Assembly (NCBI GenBank): GCA_002454045.1
Contig: DKID01000005.1
Location: forward strand, 1-28,900
DNA: 28,900 nucleotides
Reading direction: 5' to 3'
Source: Nitrospina sp. UBA6727
GTDB taxonomy: Bacteria > Nitrospinota > Nitrospinia > Nitrospinales > VA-1
Shown in pieces: positions 1 to 7,431 of this stretch. Each line of letters starts with the position of its first letter. Within the stretch, counting starts at the first letter, position 1. The translations under genes and the position numbers were made by a program. The notes beneath the pieces are model-generated. The model was not told the origin of the DNA. It was given only the letters and a program-made list of their open reading frames with translations, and did not search any database.

Positions 1-69
1 ATGACAATCCGCCTAGGCGGGATGCTCTTCGCCGTCATCGTCATCCTCGGCGTCCTCATAAAATTGTAG
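1..69 (+). CDS. C-terminal fragment of a DUF1640/CCDC90-like coiled-coil membrane-anchor protein (cut by window edge)
   Basis: The first 23 codons are open and end in TAG. They encode MTIRLGGMLFAVIVILGVLIKL, one hydrophobic segment with a short basic/polar lead-in and a lysine just before the end. An RLGGM-hydrophobic-(V/I)KL tail is, from memory, typical of small DUF1640-type proteins, which consist of a coiled coil followed by a C-terminal transmembrane helix. Three further proteins of this general architecture lie just downstream of the porin (1946-2937), which supports the reading. The ATG at position 1 is probably an internal Met, not the start; the coiled coil would lie left of the window. 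The alternative is a free-standing 22-aa hydrophobic peptide, which cannot be excluded from this window alone. Confidence 0.5.
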   Translation: MTIRLGGMLFAVIVILGVLIKL

Positions 70-124
70 CCCTCGCCCCCATTTGCGCGCGTAAAATAAA
101 TCTCCCAAATCGGAAAAATTGCCC

Positions 125-153
125 TTGACTTCCTTTTCGCTTTGCCATACCAT
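125..153 (+). promoter_or_regulatory. Sigma-70-type promoter of the porin gene
   Basis: TTGACT at 125-130 and TACCAT at 148-153 are separated by exactly 17 bp. This matches 5/6 and 4/6 positions of the housekeeping consensus. It would give a leader of about 75 nt before the porin ATG at 238, which is preceded by a strong Shine-Dalgarno sequence GAGGAG at 224-229. Confidence 0.6.
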
Positions 154-237
154 CCCACCAGCGTATAACTTTTCGCATATTTCACCGACGCGGCTGTTGC
201 CCGTCCATCGCTAACAAAATTTCGAGGAGATGAAAAG

Positions 238-1782
238 ATGAAAAAGAACTTTTTGACAGCGGTCGCCTTCGCAGTCACCGCTTTCTTCGCGGCAACCGAA
301 ATCGCACAAGCCGCCGACGTGTCCTTCAGCGGACAACTCAGAAGCCGGTATGAGAATGATGACAAAGATTTTGATGACAAAACAAGCGCCAAGGACTTCG
401 TTGACTCCCGCGTCCGACTCAACGCCAAAGTCAATATCAACGACGAAACCAGCGCCTTCATCCAGTTGCAAAGCGTGAATAACTGGGGTTCTAACAGCGG
501 TGCCAGGGGTGAGCCCAGCGGAAGCACTTCTTTCGCCGCCAATGACACGGATTCCAGCGTTGGCATCCATCAAGCCTATTTCACCCTGAAAAACTTCGGC
601 TTGCCCGCCGACCTAAAAGTGGGTAGGCAAGAAGTAGTGCTAGATGGCCACCGCCTGTTCGGTAGCACCGGTTGGACCGAAGGCGCGCAAACCCACGACG
701 CCGTGCGTTTGACCCATAAAGCCGGCAACCACACCCTGGCCTACGCTTATATACTCGGCTCGGAAGGTGGTGCTTCTGACGACGTTGACGCGCATTTGCT
801 CTATGCCAACTTCCAGGGCGTGCTCGGTGGCGGACTCTCCCTTTACCTTGTGGACTTCCAAGATTCGAGGGGCATCGTCGACAACGACTTTTACACCACC
901 GGTTTCCGCCAGGCGGGGAAACTCTTCGGGCTAGACTACCGCGTTGAGTACTACCACCAATCGGGCGATGCAACAGGTGATTTTTCTAAACATGCTCCTA
1001 CAGCCGCCGATAATACCGCCGCCGCCGCCTACGTCGCCGCCGACGACGCCGTCGTCGCCGCCGCCGACGACGTCGCCGCCAAAACCGCCGCCTTCAACGC
1101 CGCCGGAACCGCCGCCGGAACCGCCGCCGCCATCGTCGACTTAAACGCCGCCATCGTCGACTTAAACGCCGCCAGAACCGCCGCCACCGTCGCATTCTGC
1201 AACGGCAAGACCTGCGCCAAGCAGGATGATGTTGACCGCGATGCGCATATGTTTGGCGTGCGCATCGGCAAGAAGTTCAACAATGTCGCCATGAAGCCGA
1301 GCCTGACCCTCTGGTATGACGAACTTTCCGGCACCGATAGTGATGACAGACATAAGGGCGACTGGAGCACCTTCAACACCCTGTTTGATACCGGTCATAA
1401 GTTCTATGGCCACATGGACTTGTTCCTGAACGGCGTCAATGGCGGAACCAAGGGTTACGGTCTGGTTGACACGGCTATCAAAGCCTCCATCCAACCCATG
1501 CCGGGCTGGACGGTGAAAGCCGCCTACCACTGGTTTGAAACAGAGGCTGACTACAAGTACAAGTACGGTGAGAAGGTCACCGTCACCGATGAGTTAGGTG
1601 AGGAGTTGGATCTCGCCGTCATCCACAAGCATAACGCCAACACCACACTTTCCGCGGGCTACTCCATGTTTGACGCGGACGACGGGTACCACGCTTTGAG
1701 TGGGCGCGTTGATGAGGCTACTAAGAAAGCAGACGGAGATGATGCGGATTGGGTGTATGTGCAACTAGACGTAAAGTTCTAA
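238..1782 (+). CDS. Outer-membrane porin, alginate-export (Alginate_exp) type
   Basis: A 514-aa exported beta-barrel protein. Residues 1-25 form a classical signal peptide (MKKN, hydrophobic core, AQA cleavage). The mature part has alternating beta-strand patterns and ends in VKF, the terminal aromatic residue expected of outer-membrane barrels. The segment around residues 120-155 (DLKVGRQEVVLDGHRLFGS..W....D.VRLTH) resembles the alginate-export porin family, so it is likely a general or carbohydrate/anion-permeable porin; substrate is not readable. Residues about 254-320 are an alanine/aspartate/valine low-complexity insert from in-frame GCC/GTC/GAC triplets with duplicated 12- and 21-bp units, followed by CNGKTC, a possible small disulfide loop. 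The insert probably sits in an extracellular loop. The ATG at 238 follows GAGGAG with 8-nt spacing. The gene has its own promoter and terminator, so it is monocistronic. Confidence 0.8.
   Translation: MKKNFLTAVAFAVTAFFAATEIAQAADVSFSGQLRSRYENDDKDFDDKTSAKDFVDSRVRLNAKVNINDETSAFIQLQSVNNWGSNSGARGEPSGSTSFAANDTDSSVGIHQAYFTLKNFGLPADLKVGRQEVVLDGHRLFGSTGWTEGAQTHDAVRLTHKAGNHTLAYAYILGSEGGASDDVDAHLLYANFQGVLGGGLSLYLVDFQDSRGIVDNDFYTTGFRQAGKLFGLDYRVEYYHQSGDATGDFSKHAPTAADNTAAAAYVAADDAVVAAADDVAAKTAAFNAAGTAAGTAAAIVDLNAAIVDLNAARTAATVAFCNGKTCAKQDDVDRDAHMFGVRIGKKFNNVAMKPSLTLWYDELSGTDSDDRHKGDWSTFNTLFDTGHKFYGHMDLFLNGVNGGTKGYGLVDTAIKASIQPMPGWTVKAAYHWFETEADYKYKYGEKVTVTDELGEELDLAVIHKHNANTTLSAGYSMFDADDGYHALSGRVDEATKKADGDDADWVYVQLDVKF
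1003..1192 (+). repeat. GNC-triplet low-complexity tract with tandem 12-bp and 21-bp units inside the porin gene
   Basis: The tract is dominated by GCC, GTC and GAC triplets in the coding frame. It contains GCCGCCGGAACC twice in tandem (1099-1122) and GCCGCCATCGTCGACTTAAAC twice in tandem (1126-1167). All units are multiples of three, so the reading frame is preserved. It encodes runs of Ala/Asp/Val and the repeats AAGT and AAIVDLN. Confidence 0.85.
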
Positions 1783-1803
1783 TCCCACCAGCCCAGCACA
1801 ACG

Positions 1804-1843
1804 AAAACCCCCCAGCGTCCCCGCGGCGTCTGGGGGTTTTTTT
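1804..1843 (+). terminator. Rho-independent terminator after the porin
   Basis: A stem CCCCCAG / CTGGGGG (1809-1815 with 1830-1836) encloses a GC-rich loop. It is preceded by AAAA and followed by a run of seven T residues at 1837-1843, 20-60 bp after the porin stop codon. Confidence 0.9.
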
Positions 1844-1945
1844 CACCCGCCGCCCGCCGCCCGAGCCGCCACCGCGCAATCCCCCCAAAAAAGCCCGCGC
1901 AGACATTCATCCATATGCTACACTCAACCGCGAAAGTGAGGACAT

Positions 1946-2167
1946 ATGTTTGACACATTAGCGTATGCCACCAAACTAAAAGCCGCCGGGTTCACCGAGC
2001 AACAAGCAAAAGCGCAAGCAGAAGCGTTGGTCTCCGTCGTGAACGAAAACCTCGCAACGAAGGAAGACCTCGCCGAACTCAAAGTTGACATCATCAAGTG
2101 GATGGTGACAATGGCTATGGCGCAGACCGCATTAGTTTTCGGCATAGTAAAGTTGTTCGCGTCATAA
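1946..2167 (+). CDS. Small DUF1640/CCDC90-like protein, copy 1 (short coil)
   Basis: 73 aa. The N-terminal block MFDTLAYATKLKAAGFTEQQAKAQAEAL (a conserved helical head in this family) is followed by a short charged coil with the TKEDLAELK motif and a C-terminal hydrophobic helix (about residues 52-72) ending in VKLFAS. It is probably a homo-oligomeric membrane-anchored coiled coil; bacterial members have no firmly established function. GTGAGGA lies directly upstream of the ATG at 1946. Compared with copy 2 it lacks exactly 49 codons between two TKED motifs. Its last 50 bp, including the stop and the start of the spacer, are identical to the end of copy 2. It is the first of three tandem copies after the porin terminator. 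Confidence 0.75.
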   Translation: MFDTLAYATKLKAAGFTEQQAKAQAEALVSVVNENLATKEDLAELKVDIIKWMVTMAMAQTALVFGIVKLFAS

Positions 2168-2182
2168 ACGCCGCCGCCGTCC

Positions 2183-2277
2183 GCCGCAAAATTTTTGATT
2201 TATGCTACACTCGCCCGCGAAAGTGAGTACCCAATGTTTGACACACTGACATACGCCAACAAACTAAAAGCCGCCGG
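2183..2277 (+). repeat. 95-bp direct repeat, copy A (upstream region plus gene head)
   Basis: This segment covers the spacer, a putative -10 region (TATGCTACACT), the ribosome-binding region (AAAGTGAG) and the first codons of DUF1640-like copy 2. It recurs at 2632-2726 with one mismatch. A more diverged version lies at about 1910-2000 before copy 1. The duplicated unit therefore carries both expression signals and coding sequence. Confidence 0.9.
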
Positions 2278-2614
2278 AGTCCCCGAGCAGCAAGCGAACG
2301 TACACGCCGAGACCCTAGTCGCCATAGTAAGCGAGAACCTTGCGACGAAGGAAGACGTGTCCAACGCGAAAACTGCGTTGGAGGGAAAAATCGCCAATCT
2401 GAAAACTGAGTTGAAGCAAGACATCAAGGATGTAAGGAGCGAGTTAACCGTCGTAAGCAAAGAGTTAGTCGCCCTAGGAGAACGCGCCGTAACGAAAGAG
2501 GACCTTGCCGAACTCAAAGTTGACCTCATCAAGTGGGTGGTGGGTGTTATGCTGGCGGTGGCGACTGCGCAGACCGCATTAGTTTTCGGCATAGTAAAGT
2601 TGTTCGCGTCATAA
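2234..2614 (+). CDS. DUF1640/CCDC90-like coiled-coil membrane-anchor protein, copy 2 (long coil)
   Basis: 126 aa, counted from the ATG at 2234; a start 13 codons upstream would translate the duplicated leader and is unlikely. Domains in order: conserved head MFDTLTYANKLKAAG..EQQA (1-25), a long charged coiled coil of roughly 35-95 with repeated (A)TKED motifs, LAELKVDLIKW, and a C-terminal transmembrane helix (about 104-124). The architecture matches the DUF1640/CCDC90 superfamily. It forms a tandem array with its neighbours and shares its first 44 coding bases with copy 3 and its last 50 bp with copy 1. It is probably an oligomeric inner-membrane-anchored protein; its biochemical role cannot be read from sequence. 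Confidence 0.75.
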   Translation: MFDTLTYANKLKAAGVPEQQANVHAETLVAIVSENLATKEDVSNAKTALEGKIANLKTELKQDIKDVRSELTVVSKELVALGERAVTKEDLAELKVDLIKWVVGVMLAVATAQTALVFGIVKLFAS

Positions 2615-2631
2615 ACACCGCCGCCCCGCCC

Positions 2632-2726
2632 GCCGCAAGATTTTTGATTTATGCTACACTCGCCCGCGAAAGTGAGTACCCAATGTTTGACACACTGACA
2701 TACGCCAACAAACTAAAAGCCGCCGG
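2632..2726 (+). repeat. 95-bp direct repeat, copy B
   Basis: Second copy of the 2183-2277 unit, 449 bp downstream, with a single mismatch (AAA to AGA near its 5' end). It carries the leader and head of DUF1640-like copy 3. Confidence 0.9.
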
Positions 2727-2937
2727 GTTCACCGAGCAACAAGCAAAGGCGCAGGTTGAGGTGCTGGTTGCCATCGTGAACGAGGACCTTGCGACGAAGA
2801 AGGACCTCGAACTTCTTCGCAAGGACCTCGAACTTCTTCGCCTTGAGTTTAAAGGTCAGTTTACGTTACTCAAATGGATGCTGGGCGTTACCATCGCCGG
2901 GACGCTCTCCCTCGTGCTGAAAACATTTTTCGGATGA
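2683..2937 (+). CDS. Small DUF1640/CCDC90-like protein, copy 3 (divergent tail)
   Basis: 84 aa from the ATG at 2683. The head MFDTLTYANKLKAAGFTEQQAKAQ matches copies 1 and 2. The coil contains a perfect tandem repeat of seven residues (KDLELLR twice, from a 21-bp duplication at 2800-2841), which is one coiled-coil heptad. The C-terminal membrane helix (WMLGVTIAGTLSLVLKTFFG) differs from the tails of copies 1 and 2, suggesting recombination of heads and tails among family members. The leader is a 95-bp copy of the leader of copy 2, so both are probably expressed in the same way. Confidence 0.75.
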   Translation: MFDTLTYANKLKAAGFTEQQAKAQVEVLVAIVNEDLATKKDLELLRKDLELLRLEFKGQFTLLKWMLGVTIAGTLSLVLKTFFG

Positions 2938-2990
2938 CGCGCGGCGCGCGGTCGCCGTTGCGCCACCACCACGAAAACAGCGAGCGAACG

Positions 2991-3554
2991 ATGCATATAA
3001 AAGAGTTTAGTTATTATTTCAGCACCACTGGCAAAGAGGGCGGACTGTTCAGCACTGACTTCGTGTTCATGCCGGGCGACGGCAGCGAGCAGAGCGCGAT
3101 GGACGCCGCGGTTTTGAAGCAATCCGTCGGCGAAGATTTTCATCGCCTACGCGAATTGCTCGACCGCATGTTGATAAACGACAAGGGGGTAAAAGGCGCG
3201 CGCGAGCCGACCTTCACGGACTCGCCAGGGCAGTCAGCCGGCGGCTACAAATACGTCGGCGAAATCGTCAAGGGCATGATGCCCTCTCTAACTCGCCCCC
3301 GCTATCAAGCCGGTGTGGAATTCGCATTTGCCTGGCACGGCCGGCAATCTTCGGCCAGCATTAAAGTCAAACTCGAACTTAGCCACGAGTTGAACATCAA
3401 AGTCATGGAGGAGGTGCTGGCGTTGCCAGACCTCAGCATCGACGGCGACGCCCAGCGGCAAATTGAACGCCTGCGGCAACTGCTCCGCTCGCCGCAGCAG
3501 GACCCCGAAGTCAACCTGACCAAACTGCTGGCCGTCCGCACCCCAGCGCAATAA
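2991..3554 (+). CDS. Hypothetical protein of 187 aa
   Basis: I do not recognise this protein. The frame is open further upstream, but the ATG at 2991 gives a sensible N-terminus (MHIKEFSYYF) and avoids overlap with the preceding gene; the upstream sequence GCGAGCGA is a weak ribosome-binding site. The protein is soluble-looking, with no signal peptide or membrane helix. A central beta-like stretch (about 100-130, ending IKVKLELSHEL) is followed by a charged C-terminal helix (about 140-170). Gly/Ser-rich turns occur near FMPGDGSEQSAMD and DSPGQSAGGYKYVGE. It lies 53 bp after DUF1640-like copy 3 on the same strand and may be co-transcribed. No catalytic motif is apparent. Confidence 0.55.
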   Translation: MHIKEFSYYFSTTGKEGGLFSTDFVFMPGDGSEQSAMDAAVLKQSVGEDFHRLRELLDRMLINDKGVKGAREPTFTDSPGQSAGGYKYVGEIVKGMMPSLTRPRYQAGVEFAFAWHGRQSSASIKVKLELSHELNIKVMEEVLALPDLSIDGDAQRQIERLRQLLRSPQQDPEVNLTKLLAVRTPAQ

Positions 3555-3613
3555 CGGCGCGAAAACTCCCCCCTCCATCCCCCATTTTCGGCGTCGAGAA
3601 GAGTTTTTTCCGA

Positions 3614-3660
3614 AGAATGTAAATTGTGGTTGACAATACCATATGTTGTGTATATTGTGG
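3614..3660 (+). promoter_or_regulatory. Promoter of the ribonucleotide reductase gene with possible NrdR boxes
   Basis: TTGACA (3630-3635) is a perfect -35 element, followed by TATATT (3651-3656, 15-bp spacer) or TATTGT (3653-3658, 17-bp spacer). Two near-identical 12-mers, TGTAAATTGTGG (3618-3629) and TGTATATTGTGG (3649-3660), lie exactly 31 bp apart and bracket the -35 and -10. NrdR sites are paired 16-bp boxes of the type ACACWATATATWGTGT with about 31-32 bp spacing; the right half-sites match well and the left halves poorly. An overlapping segment, ATACCATATGTTGTGT (3636-3651), fits the full box at 13 of 16 positions. Regulation by NrdR is inference. No cobalamin riboswitch signature was seen in the 87 bp before the ATG. 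Confidence 0.5.
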
Positions 3661-3747
3661 CAGGTAACACGAAATATGGATGTTTTTGACTAATCCGCCT
3701 TTGATAACCGACTGAAATTGCTACGATAATTTTCCCCGAGAGACGCC

Positions 3748-6700
3748 ATGCTGACCACCCACCGAGTATTCACCAAAGACCATCCCGACCCTTATGAGGG
3801 AGTTTGCTTCGTCGAGCGAAATTCCAAAATCACCAACGCCGACGGCTCCCTGGTTTCCGAAATCAAAAACGTTATGGTGCCGGAAACTTGGTCGCAGGTG
3901 GCGGTGGATATTATGGCGCAGAAATATTTCCGCAGGGCGGGGATTCCGGCGCGATTAAAAAAGCAGTCCGCGCCCGGATTGCCCGAATGGCTTTGCCCAT
4001 CGGTGGCGGACGAAAAGGCGTTGCGCCAACTTCCCGAATCGGAGCGGTTCGTCCGCGAGACGACATCCCGGCAAGTTTTTCATCGGCTCGCCGGATGCTG
4101 GACATATTGGGGCTGGAAAAATAATTGCTTCGCCAGCGAGAAAGACGCGCGCAATTATTACGACGAGATGCGTTATATGCTGGCGTGGCAGTTGGCGGCG
4201 CCGAACTCTCCGCAGTGGTTCAACACTGGGTTGAACTGGGCATACGGTTTGGAAGGTCCCGCCCAAGGGCATTATTATTTCGACGCGGCGGCGGGACTGC
4301 AAAAATCCAAAAATGCTTACGAGCGACCGCAACCTCACGCCTGCTTCATCCTTTCCGTCGAAGATGATTTAGTGGGCGATGGCGGGATTATGGATTTGTG
4401 GCGGCAAGAAGCCCGGCTGTTCAAATTCGGGTCGGGCACCGGGAGCAACTTTTCCAACCTGCGCGGCAACGGCGAGCCTCTATCCGGCGGCGGGAAGTCT
4501 TCCGGGCTGATGAGTTTTTTGAAGATTGGCGACCGCGCGGCGGGGGCGATTAAATCTGGCGGAACCACGCGCCGCGCCGCAAAGATGGTCACCCTCGACA
4601 TGGACCATCCCGACATTGAAGAGTATATCGAATGGAAGGCGCGGGAAGAACGCAAGGTCGCCGCGCTCGCGGCAGGAAGCCAGATTACCCGCCGTCGCCT
4701 GAAAGAAATTCTCCACGCATGCTGGTCGCGGGACGCAGGAGAAGAGACGCGATTTGACGTCCAGAAAAATAACGCCTTGAGAAAAGCCGTCCGCGCCGCG
4801 ATGGATTGCTTCGTCCCGGAAAATTATATTTACCGCGTCATCCAACTCGCGCGGCAAGGTGCCAAGGATATCGTGTTCGAAGAATACGACACCAACTGGG
4901 CGTCGGAAGGTTATCTGACAATTTCGGGGCAAAACTCCAACAACTCGGTGCGGCTCACCAACGAGTTTCTGCGCGCCGTGGAATGTGATGCAGACTGGGA
5001 CTTGATCCGCAGAACCGACGGGAAAGTGGCGAAGACGCTGTCGGCAAGAGAGTTGTGGGAAAAGGTCAACTATTGCGCCTGGGCAAGCGCCGACCCGGGG
5101 CTACAGTTTCACACGACGATCAACGAGTGGCACACTTGTCCAGAAGACGGGCCAATCCGCGCTTCCAATCCCTGCTCCGAATATATGTTTTTGGACGACA
5201 CCGCCTGCAACTTGGCGTCCATCAACCTGATGCATTTTTACGACGACGCAAAAGGTATTTTCGCGGTGGAAAACTACCGCCACGCCTGCCGCTTGTGGAC
5301 CCTCACCCTGGAAATTTCGGTGATGATGGCGCAATTTCCCAATCAAGCCATCGCCAAAAAAAGTTTCGACTTCCGCACCTTAGGTCTCGGCTACGCCAAC
5401 TTGGGAGCGCTACTTATGGCGATGGGCATTCCCTACGATTCGGAAAACGGCAGAGCGATTTGCGGCGCGATTTCCGCCATGACCACCGGCGCCGCGTACG
5501 CCATGTCCGCGGAAATGGCGGGCGAACTCGGCGCGTTTCCGAGTTTCGAAAAAAACCGCGGCGCGATGTTGCGCGTTCTCAAAAACCATAGCCGCGCGGC
5601 GCACGACGTGGAAGTTCACGAGTACGACGGCCTCACCACTTTTCCGCAAGGCATCCGCGCCGAACATTGCCCCGCGTATCTTTTGCGCGCGGCGCAGAAA
5701 GAATGGGCGGACGCGCTGGCGCTGGGAGAACGCAACGGATTCCGCAACGCGCAGACCACCTGCATCGCGCCGACCGGCACGATTGGGTTGCTGATGGACT
5801 GCGACACCACCGGCATCGAGCCAGATTACGCGCTCATCAAATACAAGAAACTCGCCGGCGGCGGTTACTTCAAAATCGTCAACCAGTCCGTTCCCCGCGC
5901 ACTTCGCCGGCTGGGTTACAAGCCCGACGAGATTAAAGACATCGTCGGGTATTGCGTCGGCACCGGCAGCCTTGCGTCCTCCCCGCACATCAATCGCCGC
6001 ACCTTGCGCGAAAAAGGTTTTACCGACGCGGTGCTTGATAACATTCAACTCGAATTGCCGAAGGTTTTCGACATCAGTTTCGCGTTCAATAAATTTATTT
6101 TGGGAGAACAGTTTTGCAAGGACGTGTTGAAGTTGACCGACCCGCAGATGGACTCCATGAACTTCAGTTTGCTGGGGCATCTAGGTTTCACGGAAGAAGA
6201 AATTCGGCAAGCCAACGACGACATTTGCGGAAGGATGACGATTGAAAACGCGCCCCATCTGCAAGCGCGCCATTATTCCGTTTTCGATTGCGCGAACCAA
6301 TGCGGAAAGTACGGCAAACGTTTCATCCGCCCCGAAGCGCACATCCGCATGATGGCGTCGGCGCAACCTTTTCTTTCCGGCGCGATTTCCAAAACCATCA
6401 ACATGCCCAACGACGCCACCATCGCCGAGGTAGAACAAGCGCACACCCTGAGTTGGAAACTGATGCTGAAAGGAACCGCCATCTATCGCGACGGTTCGAA
6501 ACTGAGCCAGCCGTTAAACAGCGTGGCGGTCGAAAGTTTCAACCAGTTGAAGACGGAAGAAGCCCCCGCCATGCATGCCGCCCGACAAATCGTCAAAGTC
6601 GTCCGCGAACACCAGCGCAAAGTTTTGCCGCAACGGCGAAGTGGATACACGCAGAAAGCCTCCATCGGCGGACACAAAGTTTATCTCAGAACCGGCGAAT

Positions 6701-7305
6701 ATGAAGACGGCACCCTCGGCGAAATTTTTATCGACATGCACAAAGAAGGCGCGGCATACCGCAGCCTGATGAACTGCTTCGCGATTGCGATTTCTTTGGG
6801 ACTGCAACACGGCGTGCCGCTGGAAGAATTTACCGACGCGTTCGTGTTCACCCGGTTTGAACCGAACGGCGTCGTCACCGGCAACAAGTCGATCTCCATG
6901 TCCACCTCCACCATCGATTATATTTTCCGCGAACTGGCAATCAGTTATTTGGGCAGGGACGATTTGTCCCAAGTAACTCCCGACGATTTGCGCGCCGACT
7001 CCATCGGCAAAGAGGGCCAGCAGTCCAGCAACAATGACGCGGGGTTCAACTCAAGTGGTCCGGCGGCGACTTTCGCGGAAGCCGAAACGGAGACGAAACT
7101 TTTTCCGAAAAACGCCGCGGCGGTTTCATCGAATGGCAACGGCAATGGTTACGGCAACGCCGCGGCGGCGACCTCCACGACGGTGGTCGCCAAGATGAAA
7201 GGTTACGAAGGCGACGCCTGCCAAGAATGCGGAAGCCTGACGTTGGTTCGCAACGGAACCTGTTTGAAGTGCATGACTTGCGGAGCAACATCGGGTTGCT
7301 CCTGA
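3748..7305 (+). CDS. nrdJ: Adenosylcobalamin-dependent (class II) ribonucleoside-diphosphate reductase
   Basis: 1185 aa, full length for the large B12-dependent reductases that make deoxyribonucleotides with an AdoCbl-generated thiyl radical. Visible hallmarks: NSPQWFNTGL (153-162), PHACF with the redox Cys199, FKFGSGTGSNFSNLR, GGTTRRAAKMV, and the catalytic triad N474-P-C476-S-E478 in NPCSEYMFLDDTACNLASINL. The conserved APTGTIG motif follows Cys672, and SSPHINRRTL is present. After a Gly/Asn-rich linker (about 1100-1150) comes a C-terminal zinc-ribbon-like tail with CxxC pairs starting at Cys1158, thought to deliver electrons to the active site. Oxygen is not needed, so it works aerobically and anaerobically. 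The ATG follows GAGAG at 3738-3742. It stands alone behind its own promoter; no nrdAB is present in this window. Confidence 0.97.
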   Translation: MLTTHRVFTKDHPDPYEGVCFVERNSKITNADGSLVSEIKNVMVPETWSQVAVDIMAQKYFRRAGIPARLKKQSAPGLPEWLCPSVADEKALRQLPESERFVRETTSRQVFHRLAGCWTYWGWKNNCFASEKDARNYYDEMRYMLAWQLAAPNSPQWFNTGLNWAYGLEGPAQGHYYFDAAAGLQKSKNAYERPQPHACFILSVEDDLVGDGGIMDLWRQEARLFKFGSGTGSNFSNLRGNGEPLSGGGKSSGLMSFLKIGDRAAGAIKSGGTTRRAAKMVTLDMDHPDIEEYIEWKAREERKVAALAAGSQITRRRLKEILHACWSRDAGEETRFDVQKNNALRKAVRAAMDCFVPENYIYRVIQLARQGAKDIVFEEYDTNWASEGYLTISGQNSNNSVRLTNEFLRAVECDADWDLIRRTDGKVAKTLSARELWEKVNYCAWASADPGLQFHTTINEWHTCPEDGPIRASNPCSEYMFLDDTACNLASINLMHFYDDAKGIFAVENYRHACRLWTLTLEISVMMAQFPNQAIAKKSFDFRTLGLGYANLGALLMAMGIPYDSENGRAICGAISAMTTGAAYAMSAEMAGELGAFPSFEKNRGAMLRVLKNHSRAAHDVEVHEYDGLTTFPQGIRAEHCPAYLLRAAQKEWADALALGERNGFRNAQTTCIAPTGTIGLLMDCDTTGIEPDYALIKYKKLAGGGYFKIVNQSVPRALRRLGYKPDEIKDIVGYCVGTGSLASSPHINRRTLREKGFTDAVLDNIQLELPKVFDISFAFNKFILGEQFCKDVLKLTDPQMDSMNFSLLGHLGFTEEEIRQANDDICGRMTIENAPHLQARHYSVFDCANQCGKYGKRFIRPEAHIRMMASAQPFLSGAISKTINMPNDATIAEVEQAHTLSWKLMLKGTAIYRDGSKLSQPLNSVAVESFNQLKTEEAPAMHAARQIVKVVREHQRKVLPQRRSGYTQKASIGGHKVYLRTGEYEDGTLGEIFIDMHKEGAAYRSLMNCFAIAISLGLQHGVPLEEFTDAFVFTRFEPNGVVTGNKSISMSTSTIDYIFRELAISYLGRDDLSQVTPDDLRADSIGKEGQQSSNNDAGFNSSGPAATFAEAETETKLFPKNAAAVSSNGNGNGYGNAAAATSTTVVAKMKGYEGDACQECGSLTLVRNGTCLKCMTCGATSGCS

Positions 7306-7347
7306 TTTGCAACCCCTCCCCCGAACAGAATATTCGCGAGAGTTTAG

Positions 7348-7395
7348 TCGGCGGTGACGATGGCAACGATGGCGCGATGACGGCGTCGGCACTGA
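7348..7395. repeat. Degenerate GNC/GRT-triplet spacer tract
   Basis: The gap after the reductase gene contains a run of triplets such as GGTGACGATGGCAACGATGGCGCGATGACGGCG. It is the same type of low-complexity sequence that occupies most other gaps in the window (for example 13735-13790, 17136-17200, 27356-27415). Confidence 0.5.
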
Positions 7396-7431
7396 CCTGC
7401 GCGAGTCGGCGGACGAAAAATATTCACACCG

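Noticed and set aside
1003..1192. CRISPR-like array suspected from repeated units in the porin gene.
   Set aside because: The units are short, contiguous and in frame without spacers; this is triplet/tandem expansion.
3661..3747. Possible cobalamin riboswitch before the B12-dependent reductase.
   Set aside because: The space is too short and no B12-box-like GCCACTG or related core was seen.
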